From: Fulvivirga kasyanovii
GTDB lineage: Bacteria > Bacteroidota > Bacteroidia > Cytophagales > Cyclobacteriaceae
DNA: 57,809 nucleotides
Direction: 5' to 3'
Assembly: GCF_009711405.1 (NCBI RefSeq)
Contig: NZ_SMLW01000672.1
Span: 1 to 57,809, forward strand
Each line of letters opens with the position of its first letter. Position 1 is the stretch's first letter. The notes under the pieces are model-generated. The model was given only the letters and a program-made list of their open reading frames with translations, was not told the origin of the DNA and did not search any database. A program made the translations under genes and the position numbers. Below are positions 33,655-43,046 of the stretch, in pieces.

Positions 33655-34272
33655 ATGGTTATGATCAAAAAGATCCTGATAGCGGCTGTATTATCAATTT
33701 GTTACATCACATCATTTGCTCAACCTGATGAATTGATTAAAGAAATAGAGCAGTACCATAAAGAACTCAATGAGGAATTTGCCAATCCGGAAGAAAGCCC
33801 TCTGACGGAAGAAGACCTTAAAACCTTCACCTCTCTTGATTTCTTCCCGATAGACCTTAAGTACAGGGTTGAGGCTAAATTTGTTAGAACACCCGGCCAA
33901 AAGCCGTTTAAAATGGCCACAACAACAACACGGTCTCCCATATATGAAAAATATGGGGAAGCACATTTTGAACTTGACAGTCAAAAGTTTGTATTGGAGA
34001 TTTACCAAAGCCATGAACTAAGGGAAACGGAAGAGTATAAAAATTACCTGTTCCTGCCATTTACTGATCTCACCAATGGAGAGGAGAGTTATGGAGGAGG
34101 GAGGTACCTGGGTCTCACCATTCCTGAAGGGGATTCTATTATTCTTGATTTCAACAAGGCATATAACCCATACTGCGCCTATAACAAAAAATATTCGTGC
34201 CCGATAGTGCCAAGGCAAAACAGGATAAGAACAGAAGTGCTGGCCGGTGTTAAAGCCTTTAAGAAGCATTAA
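33655..34272 (+). CDS. DUF1684 domain-containing secreted protein
   Basis: 205 residues with a signal peptide (MIKKILIAAVLSICYITSFAQ, from the second Met at 33661; the first is at 33655). Conserved family elements are visible: FFPIDLKYRVEAKFVRTPG, LEIYQSHEL and YGGGRYLGLTIPEGD, ending CAYNKKYSCPIVPRQNR. DUF1684 proteins are of unknown function; the C-terminal CxYxxxxxCP motif is typical. The last 4 bp overlap the convergent OmpA gene. Confidence 0.85.
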   Translation: MVMIKKILIAAVLSICYITSFAQPDELIKEIEQYHKELNEEFANPEESPLTEEDLKTFTSLDFFPIDLKYRVEAKFVRTPGQKPFKMATTTTRSPIYEKYGEAHFELDSQKFVLEIYQSHELRETEEYKNYLFLPFTDLTNGEESYGGGRYLGLTIPEGDSIILDFNKAYNPYCAYNKKYSCPIVPRQNRIRTEVLAGVKAFKKH

Positions 34273-35555
34273 TAGCTCAGCACCAGTTCCACTCGCCTGT
34301 TCCTGGCTCTCCCTTCGGTAGTGCTATTGGTCTTTAATGGCCTCTTCTCACCATAAAAGTGGATGATTATTTTACTTTCTGGTATGCCAAGCCCCCTAAG
34401 TGCATGCGCCACGGCCTCCGAACGATGGCGTGAAAGTTCAATGTTATAATCATCGGAGCCCCAGTTATCTGTATGCCCGACGAGATGTATTTTGCTATCT
34501 GGTTTTTTATAGTATTCATTAATAACACTGGTCAAAGTGTGCTTGGCATTTACCGGAACTAAATACTCATCAAACTCAAATTCTATGTTGCCCAATATGA
34601 TCTCTTTGGGAATGCTTCTGGTTAACCGCTGGCCAGGGCTTATCAGTGATGGTTTTTTACTTTCGGCAGTTTTTGGAGTTACATCATTATTAAAATGTTG
34701 ATCAAGTTTAACTACCTGATCGCCGTAGCTGCTAAATGACCCGCCCTTGAGAATAACTCCGGAATCCAGAATGCCATCTCCAACATCTGCTATGGCAATC
34801 TTAATGTGATAAATTTTATTGGGAACTACTTTACACCTAGCTTCCAGCACTGTAGTAAAACCGTCAAATTGGATGTTATATTTAGGAGGTATTTCTTCCT
34901 GCAGGTAATTTTTATTTTCAATAACCTTCCTATTTCTTACATCCCAAATAAACGGGTCAGTGGTGTTAATATAGGTGTTGTCTATATAGTGCTGGCTATT
35001 TAATTCATTATTTACCGTGTTTACGGTAATAGGTGTAATACCATCCGGAAGCCGGGCAATATTGGTTTTTCCTATACCAGGGCCTTCAATAAAAAAGGCA
35101 AATACATCATTGAACTTTGACCCAACATATTCGAGATATTCCTCAGATGCAAATACAAACTGGAAAGACAGGTTTTCAGAAACGGTAACAAAATCAAATT
35201 CAAGCACTGCTGCATCGTAAGTTTTTCCCCTGGCTATTGCATCCAGCTCTTCATCTCCCGGAGCATCACTTGCCCACCCCGAACGGGGCGATTTATTAGG
35301 GCCAACAACAAAGAGGGCATTACCAGAGGTTAGTAATATGCCTTTTTCAATACCGATCTGAGAGGTATGATCCTCATAAAATCCTATGGCATGCTTTTGC
35401 CCTGTAAAGTTAACATTACCTACTTGCACACCATTACCCAATAAGATATTGTTAACCAGGTCGTTGGCTGTTCTGGCAGTATCTACCTGTTGCCCAAACA
35501 GGCAACTGCTTACATGAAGCGTAGCTATTAATATAAAGAAGGCTAGTTTACCCAT
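34269..35555 (-). CDS. Choice-of-anchor L plus OmpA domain envelope protein
   Basis: 428 residues with signal peptide. Residues about 30-270 form a choice-of-anchor L domain (GIEKGILLTSGNALFVVGPN, LSFQFVFASEEYLEYVGSK, NDVFAFFIEGPG), typical of Bacteroidota surface proteins. The last 120 are an OmpA-like peptidoglycan-binding domain (KIHLVGHTDNWGSDDYNIEL, LSRHRSEAVAHAL, GRARNRRVEL). Such proteins are anchored in the outer membrane and bind the cell wall, with the L-domain exposed. It is convergent with the DUF1684 gene and divergent from a T9SS gene. Confidence 0.9.
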   Translation of the reverse strand: MGKLAFFILIATLHVSSCLFGQQVDTARTANDLVNNILLGNGVQVGNVNFTGQKHAIGFYEDHTSQIGIEKGILLTSGNALFVVGPNKSPRSGWASDAPGDEELDAIARGKTYDAAVLEFDFVTVSENLSFQFVFASEEYLEYVGSKFNDVFAFFIEGPGIGKTNIARLPDGITPITVNTVNNELNSQHYIDNTYINTTDPFIWDVRNRKVIENKNYLQEEIPPKYNIQFDGFTTVLEARCKVVPNKIYHIKIAIADVGDGILDSGVILKGGSFSSYGDQVVKLDQHFNNDVTPKTAESKKPSLISPGQRLTRSIPKEIILGNIEFEFDEYLVPVNAKHTLTSVINEYYKKPDSKIHLVGHTDNWGSDDYNIELSRHRSEAVAHALRGLGIPESKIIIHFYGEKRPLKTNSTTEGRARNRRVELVLSY

Positions 35556-35752
35556 AAAGTGTCAGCCTTTAATACTCTCTTAACTTACACAAAAGCAGAT
35601 TAATCTAATAATTCCATACGCTGTAATAAATGTCAAAGTCATAAAAAGTGCTATATCCCAAGAAAAAGTACATCAACGGTTACAAGCCTTTTTCAACATG
35701 TATATATCAACGTGCATTTGGCTTAAGGCCAGTGTGCATGGCTTTGATTATT

Positions 35753-36256
35753 ATGACCAGAATACTTTTCACCCTTACCCTATTACTGTCAGGAGGTTTA
35801 TGCTTTGGGCAAAACCAACTCACAACCCTGATTTCCCCGGCAGGAGGATCATATAAGCATGGGTCCTTAAAAATACTATGGACCATAGGCGAAATAACCG
35901 GAGGAAGAGCAAAAGTCAACAACCTGCAAGTAATACAAGGGTTTATTCAACCCAAAAGTATCACAACTGTTACCGGCATAGATAAAGACCTTGGTGCCAA
36001 ACTATTGAATGTCTATCCAAACCCTGCTGACGAGTTCCTGAACATTGTTCATGACGGCACCACAAATGACCTCCAGTACAAGCTTTTTGACTCGCAGGGA
36101 ATCCTGATGGAAACGTGGGTGGCAGAAAATGCCCTTCAAATTAAAGTGTTGGATATTTCTAACTATTCACCGGGAATTTATCTTCTGATTGTTGAGAGTC
36201 AAAGCCTCAAACAAAACATGAAATACAAAATCATCAAAGCACATACCCATGAATAA
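35753..36256 (+). CDS. Small T9SS type A sorting-domain protein
   Basis: 168 residues from ATG 35753, which gives a clean signal peptide (MTRILFTLTLLLSGGLCFGQ). The open frame extends to 35648, but the extra 35 residues are basic and unlike a leader. The N-terminal part resembles short repeats found in front of sorting domains (TTLISPAGGSYKHGSLKILW, GEITGGRAKVNNLQVIQGFIQP). The C-terminal half is the type IX sorting domain (LLNVYPNPADEFLNIVHDG through YLLIVESQS). It overlaps the next gene by 8 bp, so the two form a secreted-protein operon. Confidence 0.82.
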   Translation: MTRILFTLTLLLSGGLCFGQNQLTTLISPAGGSYKHGSLKILWTIGEITGGRAKVNNLQVIQGFIQPKSITTVTGIDKDLGAKLLNVYPNPADEFLNIVHDGTTNDLQYKLFDSQGILMETWVAENALQIKVLDISNYSPGIYLLIVESQSLKQNMKYKIIKAHTHE

Positions 36257-37262
36257 GTTAGCCACTTTATTATTGGTCTTTGTATTTGCCTCTTCAATCG
36301 TCATTGGGCAGGGAAATAATTCTTTCAGGTATCAGGCGTTAATCCAAAATGAGAATGGGGAGGTAATGGCCAACAGAAAAATTTCCTTTTTAGTTACCAT
36401 ATTGAAATCGGCATTGAACAAGGAGCGCGTGTACGCAGAGTTCCATTCTACTACTACAGACGAATTTGGCATGGTAAATCTCGCCGTAGGTAAGGGCAAT
36501 CCAATATTTAAAACTTTCAGCAATGTTAAATGGGCCAGCGACGAGCATTTTATAAGAATAGAAATGGACGAGAATGGAGGCTCTAATTTTAAGCTTTTAG
36601 GAGAAAGCCAGTTAATGACTGTTCCCTATGCAATCCATGCACAATCAGCAGAAAATGTAGATGATGCGGACGCTGATGCGGAAAATGAGTTACAAACCCT
36701 CAGTCTGGTTGAAAACGAGTTGAAGATTTCAGCGGGAAACTCGGTTAAACTACCGCAACAAACTCTAACGATTGATGGCAATCAGTTGTCTATTTCAAAT
36801 GGAAACTCGGTGACATTGCCGGTAGGAGAAGGTTCGGAGGTCCCGAACCCGTCACAGCCTGTTCCTATAGCCTTTAGAGGCACATACATTTATGTACATC
36901 CAACGGATAATGCCACTGACATTATTTTTGGCCCCTTCCAAAATACAGGCGCAAACTCTGACTTTGATGGCAAAGGAAATACGGATATTTTAATAAACAC
37001 CTACGGAGCAGGAACATACGCAGCACGGATTTGTGCTGATCTTGTAGCATTTGGATACGATGACTGGTATCTGCCCTCAAGAGCTGAACTTGATGCGCTG
37101 TTCAAACAGAATTACCTCATCGCGGATTATACGCTGGAAGAATATTGGACTTCAACTGAAACGGCGCAAAATATGGCTTATACCATCCATCTCGGCACCG
37201 GGCAGCCAAATACACCAACAAAAAATCAAGCAGGAAAATGCAGGTGCGTCCGAAAGGAATAG
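36249..37262 (+). CDS. Secreted protein with DUF1566 (Lcl C-terminal-like) domain
   Basis: 337 residues with a signal peptide (MNKLATLLLVFVFASSIVIG). Residues about 20-140 form a domain common in Bacteroidota secreted proteins (NSFRYQALIQNENGEVMANR, then VPYAIHAQSA). A short linker repeats TLSLVENELKISAGNSVKLP / TLTIDGNQLSISNGNSVTLP. The C-terminal 130 residues are DUF1566-like (DDWYLPSRAELDALF, EEYWTSTE, KCRCVRK). The protein is probably surface-exposed. It has no sorting domain of its own and is paired with the upstream T9SS gene. It ends directly against the convergent YtoQ gene. Confidence 0.83.
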   Translation: MNKLATLLLVFVFASSIVIGQGNNSFRYQALIQNENGEVMANRKISFLVTILKSALNKERVYAEFHSTTTDEFGMVNLAVGKGNPIFKTFSNVKWASDEHFIRIEMDENGGSNFKLLGESQLMTVPYAIHAQSAENVDDADADAENELQTLSLVENELKISAGNSVKLPQQTLTIDGNQLSISNGNSVTLPVGEGSEVPNPSQPVPIAFRGTYIYVHPTDNATDIIFGPFQNTGANSDFDGKGNTDILINTYGAGTYAARICADLVAFGYDDWYLPSRAELDALFKQNYLIADYTLEEYWTSTETAQNMAYTIHLGTGQPNTPTKNQAGKCRCVRKE

Positions 37263-37709
37263 CTACTCTGGTAGTGTAACATACTCGAGTATCTTAAGCA
37301 CTTGCTCAACATTTTCGGCAACGGCCATAGCCTGGGCATCAACCTCCTTTAGTGCATGAGTAAACTCGGCAGGGTGGATAACAATATAAGGTTTTCCCAA
37401 AGCCGCAGCATATCCGGCATCAAAGGCAGCATTCCACTGTTTATACTTATCCCCAAACTTCACCACTACTATATCAGCTTTTTCAATACTGTTTTTGATT
37501 CGTATTGCATTTATCTTTGCTGCTTTGTGATCTTTCCAGAAGCTGTTATCTTCTTCTCCCAATATTTTAATACCAACATTATCACTGGCATCGTGATTTA
37601 AAACCGGGGTCAAAAATTCCACTGGAAGCAAAAGCCGTTCTGCCTCATTGATCAACTCATCTCTCCAGTCAGAATGAATTTCACCAGATAGGTATACTTG
37701 TAGTTTCAT
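37263..37709 (-). CDS. YtoQ family protein
   Basis: 148 residues, the usual length of the family. Recognised by the start MKLQVYLSGEIHSDWRDEL, the central ADIVVVKFGDKYKQWNAAFD and GYAAALGKPYIVIHPAEFTH. The fold is nucleoside-deoxyribosyltransferase-like (Rossmannoid), and the substrate is unknown. It is cytosolic. Its stop abuts the stop of the opposite gene with no spare base, so no separate terminator fits between them. Confidence 0.88.
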   Translation of the reverse strand: MKLQVYLSGEIHSDWRDELINEAERLLLPVEFLTPVLNHDASDNVGIKILGEEDNSFWKDHKAAKINAIRIKNSIEKADIVVVKFGDKYKQWNAAFDAGYAAALGKPYIVIHPAEFTHALKEVDAQAMAVAENVEQVLKILEYVTLPE

Positions 37710-37802
37710 AAGGTCTGTATTTACAGTTGCTACTTTCGTATTTGTATTGCTATAACATGAGTTCCTGGTCCATGTTTTTTGCTTGAATAAATAAAAGTGC
37801 TG

Positions 37803-39176
37803 CTATCTTATATTTAGGCTTCTTATGCACGAAACAAAATTATCTTTTATTTCATCGGCATGGATATGTTTATTGCTTTTCACTATCCACTTACCATTAA
37901 CCAAAGTCCCCAGCACCATAGTTGCATCACCGGAATAAACTATTGTTGACAACAGGTTGCTGATGGATGATGAAGCCAGTAAAGGCACAGAAGCATCATA
38001 AACTACGGCATCAAAATGTTCTCCTTTCTGAAAATATTGCTCATTCTGGCTGCCCATTGCCTTTCTTCCGGCAACAAGGGCATGCTTTATACCAAAGGCA
38101 CCGCTATCCGGCTCCGTGTTATCAATGAAGGTATTACGCTGATGCGTTATCAGCCTTTGTCCGTAATCCAAAATCCTTAGTTCTTCCAGGGGATTAAGCC
38201 CTACATGACTATCTGTGCCTATCGACCAGCTTCCTCCCTGTTTCTGAAAATCCTTTAACGGAAATATCCCGTCGCCAAGGTTCCCTTCTGTAGAAGGACA
38301 AAGTACCACATGAGCTCCAGCTTTGGCTATGCCGTTAACCTCAGACGGTATTAGATGGGTGGCATGGACAAGGTGAAAATTTTCATTAACTCCGGTATTA
38401 TTTAACAGCCACTCTACCGGCCGGCTTTTTAAATAAACCTTCGCATCCTCTATTTCCTTTAACTGCTCCGATATATGGATATGAAAGGGGATATCTTTTG
38501 GCCCGTTTTTTATTGCAGCTACTATATCATCTGGTTGTACCGCTCTTAAGGAGTGGATTCCGAAAGCTATGGCGGCTCCGTTGTACAACTTTGTAGCATT
38601 TTCCGAAGCCTCTAATAATTTGAAGTATGAATCAAGGGTAGGAGAAATAAACCTTCTCTGCCTGGGCTGAGGTTCGACCCCAAATCCTCCCTTCTGGTAA
38701 AACATAGGAACTAAAGTGATCTTTATTCCAGCTTTTTTAGCTGCTGCAATCAATTTTTCTCCGTGCTCGGCCAGGTTAGCGTAAGGTTTACCATTCTTAT
38801 CGTGGTGCAGATAGTGAAACTCTGCTACATGGGTGTAGCCATGCCTGACCATCTCGGCATACAACATTGAGGCAACATGCTCAATATCTTCCGGCGACAT
38901 AGTGAGTGCAAGTTGATACATAGCCTCTCGCCACGTCCAGAAATCATCCGCAGCCTCAGGGTTTTCGTGTCGTTCAGCTATACCTGCCATGGCATATTGG
39001 AAAGCATGGCTATGGGCATTTTGAAAGCCTGGAACAGCAAAACCATTGACATACTCGACATCAGCAGGGCTCTCGGTTGATATCTTTTTGATAATGCCCT
39101 GATCATCCACTGTTATACAGGCATCTTCCACCCATCCGTTATTCTGTAAGATACCATTGAACTTATAAGTTTTCAT
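37803..39176 (-). CDS. hutF: Formimidoylglutamate deiminase
   Basis: 457 residues. It belongs to the amidohydrolase superfamily: the metal-binding HxH is in FQNAHSHAFQYAM, further ligands are in PFHIHISEQ and LVHATHLI, and the late Asp is in IGTDSHVGLNPLEELR. The pattern matches HutF, which converts N-formimidoyl-glutamate to N-formyl-glutamate and ammonia in the histidine-degradation branch lacking formiminoglutamase. The gene starts one base inside the stop of hutG (TAATG), so the two are coupled and catalyse consecutive steps. hutH, hutU and hutI are not in the window. Confidence 0.9.
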   Translation of the reverse strand: MKTYKFNGILQNNGWVEDACITVDDQGIIKKISTESPADVEYVNGFAVPGFQNAHSHAFQYAMAGIAERHENPEAADDFWTWREAMYQLALTMSPEDIEHVASMLYAEMVRHGYTHVAEFHYLHHDKNGKPYANLAEHGEKLIAAAKKAGIKITLVPMFYQKGGFGVEPQPRQRRFISPTLDSYFKLLEASENATKLYNGAAIAFGIHSLRAVQPDDIVAAIKNGPKDIPFHIHISEQLKEIEDAKVYLKSRPVEWLLNNTGVNENFHLVHATHLIPSEVNGIAKAGAHVVLCPSTEGNLGDGIFPLKDFQKQGGSWSIGTDSHVGLNPLEELRILDYGQRLITHQRNTFIDNTEPDSGAFGIKHALVAGRKAMGSQNEQYFQKGEHFDAVVYDASVPLLASSSISNLLSTIVYSGDATMVLGTLVNGKWIVKSNKHIHADEIKDNFVSCIRSLNIR

Positions 39177-39982
39177 TATAGCTCGTCTACGGTTTTAATA
39201 AGGTTTTCAAAGGTTTTTTTAAGCAGGTTACGTATATGACCAGCCCTTTCTATATCATAATGGACTTCCTTATTGTCCATATAATTGATTTTAGTCATTT
39301 CCAGTTGCAGGGCATGCTGATTCTCATCGGGCTTACCAAAATACCTGGTGAGATGACCACCTCTGAAAGGATGGTTATGCTCTACTTTGAGTCGCGTAGA
39401 TTTAAACGTCGTCAGTACGGTTTCAATCAGCTTATCATCTGCGGTTTTACCTTTGTTGTCACCCAGGATCAAATCCGGGAATATTTCCTTTCTGATGAGG
39501 GGAACATATTGCCTGATTGAATGGGCATCCCAGAAAAGGACCTTTCCAAATTCCGCTTTAAGTTCATTCAATAGTTCTGTAATCTTATTGTAGTAGGGCC
39601 AGTAATAAAGCTCCAGTCGTCTTTCTATTTCCTTTCGGTCAGGCATATGGTGATCGAGGTATATCGGTTCACCTGAAAATGAAGAGGTAGGGCAGAGCTC
39701 TGTAATGATTCGGCCATCATCATAAAGCGGAGCACTTTCAGGGTCGCGGTTGAGGTCTATCACCCAACGACTGTAAGTGGCCGTGATCATTGTGATACCC
39801 ATTTCAGGAGCAAAGTCATAGAGCTTATGTACAAACCAGTCCGTATCATCAGGTGCAGCTATGAGCTTTTGATCATAATGATCTTTAATGTTATCCGGAA
39901 AAAGCGTACCACTATGAGGCACGCTGATCAGGACAGGCACTTTCTTTCCTTCTGCTTCTATGATATGGTATGGTTCTGTCAT
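39176..39982 (-). CDS. hutG: N-formylglutamate deformylase/amidohydrolase
   Basis: 268 residues. The N-terminal SVPHSGTLFPD motif, WVIDLNRDPES, and LFWDAHSIRQYVP and HALQLEMTK are the family signature of N-formylglutamate amidohydrolases (M20/M14-like zinc enzymes). It releases formate and glutamate, the step after HutF. Its stop codon overlaps the start of hutF by one base, and it is first in the pair. The 27-bp gap to the GH3 gene upstream leaves a longer operon possible. Confidence 0.9.
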   Translation of the reverse strand: MTEPYHIIEAEGKKVPVLISVPHSGTLFPDNIKDHYDQKLIAAPDDTDWFVHKLYDFAPEMGITMITATYSRWVIDLNRDPESAPLYDDGRIITELCPTSSFSGEPIYLDHHMPDRKEIERRLELYYWPYYNKITELLNELKAEFGKVLFWDAHSIRQYVPLIRKEIFPDLILGDNKGKTADDKLIETVLTTFKSTRLKVEHNHPFRGGHLTRYFGKPDENQHALQLEMTKINYMDNKEVHYDIERAGHIRNLLKKTFENLIKTVDEL

Positions 39983-40009
39983 ATTTGAAATGGATTCTTA
40001 TAATTTGGT

Positions 40010-41104
40010 TTATAAAGTTCTGATACCTGATTTAAGTTTAACTATCCTGTCATACGATTGGTCTATTCGCTCTTCACTGATCTCTCCTTTTTCTACCAGA
40101 TTCCTTATGATTTTATGCACGGCATCAACCGTTCTGTTCTCACTACCCTGAATATTATTGCTAAACATAAGTACATCCACTCCGGCTTGTATCGATAGTT
40201 TGATGGCTTTCTCAAGTCCATAGTGCTTGGTAATAGCATGCATTTGCATGTCGTCGGAAAAGATTACACCCTCATAGTTCAGGCTATCTCTAAGAAGGTC
40301 AGTCATAATTGCTTTGGAAAGTGTTCCGGGATTACCTCCTTTATCCAACCTCTTATTGACTATATGTGCTGTCATAATAGCATCCACCTTGCCTTTATCC
40401 AGTAGATTCTGATACGGCATAAGCTCTTTTGACTGCCAGTAATCAGTTACATCCGCAATGCCCAGGTGAGTGTCAGCATGTGAGCTGCCATGACCGGGAA
40501 AATGCTTGAGAACTGAAATAACACCATATCTCCTATGTGCATCTATTACGACTGCTGCATGACGTGCAACACTATCGGGGTTATCACTATAGGCCCTTTC
40601 TATTTTAGCAATTACAGGGTTGTCCTTATACGTTGACAAGTCCACCACTGGGGCAAAATTCACATTGAACCCCAGGCCAGCCAGGGTTGATGCCGTGATT
40701 TCTGCATAAAATCGGGTGCTGTCTATATTTGCCATTTGCCCAAGGTACTCTGCAGATACGCTTTTAGGGAAATCATACTTTTCTTTAAGCCTGTTAACCC
40801 TGCCGCCCTCCTGGTCAATGGCTATAAACAGGGGAAGTGGCGCTTTCGCCTGCAGATTCCAGGTGAGCTGCTTTAGCTTAATATAAGAGTTGGAAGGGTT
40901 AATGTTCTTCTCAAACAGGATAATGCCGCCAATCCTGCCTTTGGCAATGTCATCAATGGTCTGCTCAGATGGCTTTATATCCTGCTTCGGATAACCTACA
41001 ATCAGCATTTGTCCTATTTTAAAATCCAGACTGTCAATATTTTGAGATCTTGCCTGAATAAAAGCGCAGGATATTAAAACTATAATAAATAGGGTCTTCT
41101 TCAT
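40010..41104 (-). CDS. Glycoside hydrolase family 3 N-terminal domain protein, NagZ-like
   Basis: 364 residues with a signal peptide (MKKTLFIIVLISCAFIQARS). It is a single TIM-barrel GH3 domain, the size of NagZ and without the C-terminal GH3 sandwich. The catalytic motif is KHFPGHGSSHADTHLG (His/Asp dyad, with the KH and GDT-like turn), and the nucleophile Asp is in GVIFSDDMQMHAI. Such enzymes remove N-acetylglucosamine from muropeptides. Because it is exported here, it probably acts on peptidoglycan in the periplasm. It lies 9 bp after the PBP4-type peptidase gene, which fits cell-wall recycling. Confidence 0.87.
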   Translation of the reverse strand: MKKTLFIIVLISCAFIQARSQNIDSLDFKIGQMLIVGYPKQDIKPSEQTIDDIAKGRIGGIILFEKNINPSNSYIKLKQLTWNLQAKAPLPLFIAIDQEGGRVNRLKEKYDFPKSVSAEYLGQMANIDSTRFYAEITASTLAGLGFNVNFAPVVDLSTYKDNPVIAKIERAYSDNPDSVARHAAVVIDAHRRYGVISVLKHFPGHGSSHADTHLGIADVTDYWQSKELMPYQNLLDKGKVDAIMTAHIVNKRLDKGGNPGTLSKAIMTDLLRDSLNYEGVIFSDDMQMHAITKHYGLEKAIKLSIQAGVDVLMFSNNIQGSENRTVDAVHKIIRNLVEKGEISEERIDQSYDRIVKLKSGIRTL

Positions 41105-41113
41105 ATTGAAATA

Positions 41114-42415
41114 TTAATTGTTCAGGTAGATCTTCTGCAAGATCTGCTCCATTTCTTTTTTAACAACAGCAGCTTTAGTAGGGTAATTGTTATTCATAAA
41201 GGCAAAAATATAAAGCTTGCCTTTCTTTGTGCGCAAAAAGCCGCTGATATTGTGGTTATTACTTAACGTCCCCGTTTTGCCAAAAATATATGGTGTATCA
41301 TTTTTATAGTATTTCTTGAGTGTGCCGGATTGTCCTCCAACAGAAAGCAAGCCAAAAAGCCGGTCGGCAGGAATACTTTTATACATTTCATTCCACACCC
41401 AAACCATAGACCGTGGGGTGAAAAGGTTGTATCTCGATAAGCCTGAACCATCAATCCAGACAGGTTCATCGGGTATTCCCTGTAAATAATGATTAATGGA
41501 GTAGGCTATGGCCTTCTCAGTTTCCAGAGAGTCCGTAAGCAGACCTGCACAAACCAACATCAGTTGCTCTGCAATAAAATTATCGCTTTCCTGCATCATC
41601 ACCTTGTATGCCGAATCTGCAGGTACGCTGTAGAGAGTTTTATAGTCATCAGGCAGGTGGTAGCTTACTAAACTTATTGTTTTATGTAAAGTATCGGCCA
41701 AAGCGGAGGTCAAAAGATAATCACTATAGTGAAAAGGTATTTGCTCCTTAAAGCCCTTTGCTACAGAAGAAGGAAAGTAAAATGTATTGTTTGAGCCGAT
41801 ATCCCTCACAAGTACATTTTCTGTCTCCACAGTATCCCCAAGCCAGAAAAATTGTTTGAAGAAAGGTTGCTCGAGTTTAAGGTAGTTATCTCTCTTGGAT
41901 TTGCTGACAGTAAACATATTGCTATACACAGGCAATGGTGACTTTTCAGCAGAAAAGGTGTAGAGATAGTCATCCCACGCCCAGCCGGGACCAAAGTGGT
42001 CATCATAAAAATTAGATGAAGAAAAGTATAGTTGCTTTTCAGTATTATTCAAAAACTCAAACACGCGGCTCTCGGGCAAAGCCTGGTTGAGAAGCGACGG
42101 GTCTCCCGTACCCCAAAAAATCAGGGAATCTCCGCTTTCCACATAGTATAGGCCCGGAATGGAGTCTCCCAAAGCTTTTAAGGAAGCAAAAAGAGTAAGG
42201 ATCTTAGTGTTGGAAGCCGGGGTAAAATATTTATCGCCGTGATAGTCCAAAACATACTGACCCATTTCAATATCATAAACTACCAAACCCGAATGGTGCT
42301 GATATTTGGCATCAAAGGCCTCTACAGAGCTTATGATCTGCTTTCTTCCTTTTATAGATGAACAGGAACAGGCAGCCATGAATACAATGACTACCAGAAT
42401 GAAGTTGAATTTCAT
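41114..42415 (-). CDS. dacB: D-alanyl-D-alanine carboxypeptidase/endopeptidase (PBP4-type, peptidase S13)
   Basis: 433 residues. The signal peptide ends in a lipobox-like MAAC, so this is probably a lipoprotein in the periplasm. The penicillin-binding motifs are all present: SxxK at Ser68-Lys71 (TPASNTKIL), SxN in MMQESDNFIAEQ and KTG in IFGKTGTLSNN. It cleaves D-Ala-D-Ala tails and cross-links of peptidoglycan. It is slightly shorter than E. coli DacB. Together with the adjacent GH3 gene it forms a peptidoglycan-processing pair. Confidence 0.9.
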   Translation of the reverse strand: MKFNFILVVIVFMAACSCSSIKGRKQIISSVEAFDAKYQHHSGLVVYDIEMGQYVLDYHGDKYFTPASNTKILTLFASLKALGDSIPGLYYVESGDSLIFWGTGDPSLLNQALPESRVFEFLNNTEKQLYFSSSNFYDDHFGPGWAWDDYLYTFSAEKSPLPVYSNMFTVSKSKRDNYLKLEQPFFKQFFWLGDTVETENVLVRDIGSNNTFYFPSSVAKGFKEQIPFHYSDYLLTSALADTLHKTISLVSYHLPDDYKTLYSVPADSAYKVMMQESDNFIAEQLMLVCAGLLTDSLETEKAIAYSINHYLQGIPDEPVWIDGSGLSRYNLFTPRSMVWVWNEMYKSIPADRLFGLLSVGGQSGTLKKYYKNDTPYIFGKTGTLSNNHNISGFLRTKKGKLYIFAFMNNNYPTKAAVVKKEMEQILQKIYLNN

Positions 42416-42438
42416 AGGGGCAAATTACGAAACGGCGG

Positions 42439-42954
42439 CTACTTAGAAAAATAGCGCTCGTTTAATACATTTCTGTGGTGGGTTTCATGCCCGGCTACTA
42501 CAAATCCTATTGCATAAACTGACATCTCTGAGCCATTGGCAAAGCCAGTTCTGGCCAAAGCCTCTTCATTAAAGCTACTAAAAAGGTCGATTGTAGCTGC
42601 ACGTACGTTGTTATATTCTTCCAGTATTTTATAAAGCTTACGTTCGCCTGCATTCGAAGCAACGGCATAGTCATTTTCTTCAAACCCGGGAAGTTCTGTT
42701 TTATCATTCCTCCCAAAGCGCAAGGCACGGTATGCGAAAATACGTTCGGCGTCTATCATATGTACAAGAACTTCTTTTATACTCCACTTTCCTTCTGCAT
42801 AACGATAGTTGCCGGAGGCTTCAGGGATAGATTTGATCAAGTCTATGGTAATATTGCCACTGTTAATCAGAGCAGGAATCAACTCCTCTTCCTCAACACC
42901 TTCTACGTACTTCCTGTAAAACGGAGGAATAGATAATAAATCGGGTTTAGCCAT
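42439..42954 (-). CDS. DinB family protein
   Basis: 171 residues forming a four-helix bundle. The metal-binding histidine set expected for DinB/YfiT-like proteins is visible (KEVLVHMIDAERIFAYR; AGHETHHRNVL). The C-terminal HHxxxxNE-type motif is intact. Members are thiol-dependent transferases or unknown. It lies 23 bp upstream of the dacB gene on the same strand and so may be co-transcribed, although the functional link is not obvious. Confidence 0.88.
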   Translation of the reverse strand: MAKPDLLSIPPFYRKYVEGVEEEELIPALINSGNITIDLIKSIPEASGNYRYAEGKWSIKEVLVHMIDAERIFAYRALRFGRNDKTELPGFEENDYAVASNAGERKLYKILEEYNNVRAATIDLFSSFNEEALARTGFANGSEMSVYAIGFVVAGHETHHRNVLNERYFSK

Positions 42955-42975
42955 TTAAATTGTTATTAGGGGTTA

Positions 42976-43030
42976 ACAAAACAGGTCCGCCAAATGTAAA
43001 CGGTTTTGTTTATTTAGCGGACCTTCTTTG
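42976..43030 (-). terminator. Hairpin terminator after the redoxin gene
   Basis: An 8-bp perfect stem (AGGTCCGC, 42983-42990, with GCGGACCT, 43017-43024) extends partly inward over AAATGTAAAC/GTTTATTT. On the minus strand it is followed by GTTTTGTT. It ends the tlpA-redoxin operon before the DinB gene. Confidence 0.65.
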
Positions 43031-43046
43031 AAGATTATTATATCAG

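Noticed and set aside
35648-35752. N-terminal extension of the small T9SS protein
   Set aside because: The extra 35 residues are basic and contain no leader, whereas the Met at 35753 begins a proper signal peptide.
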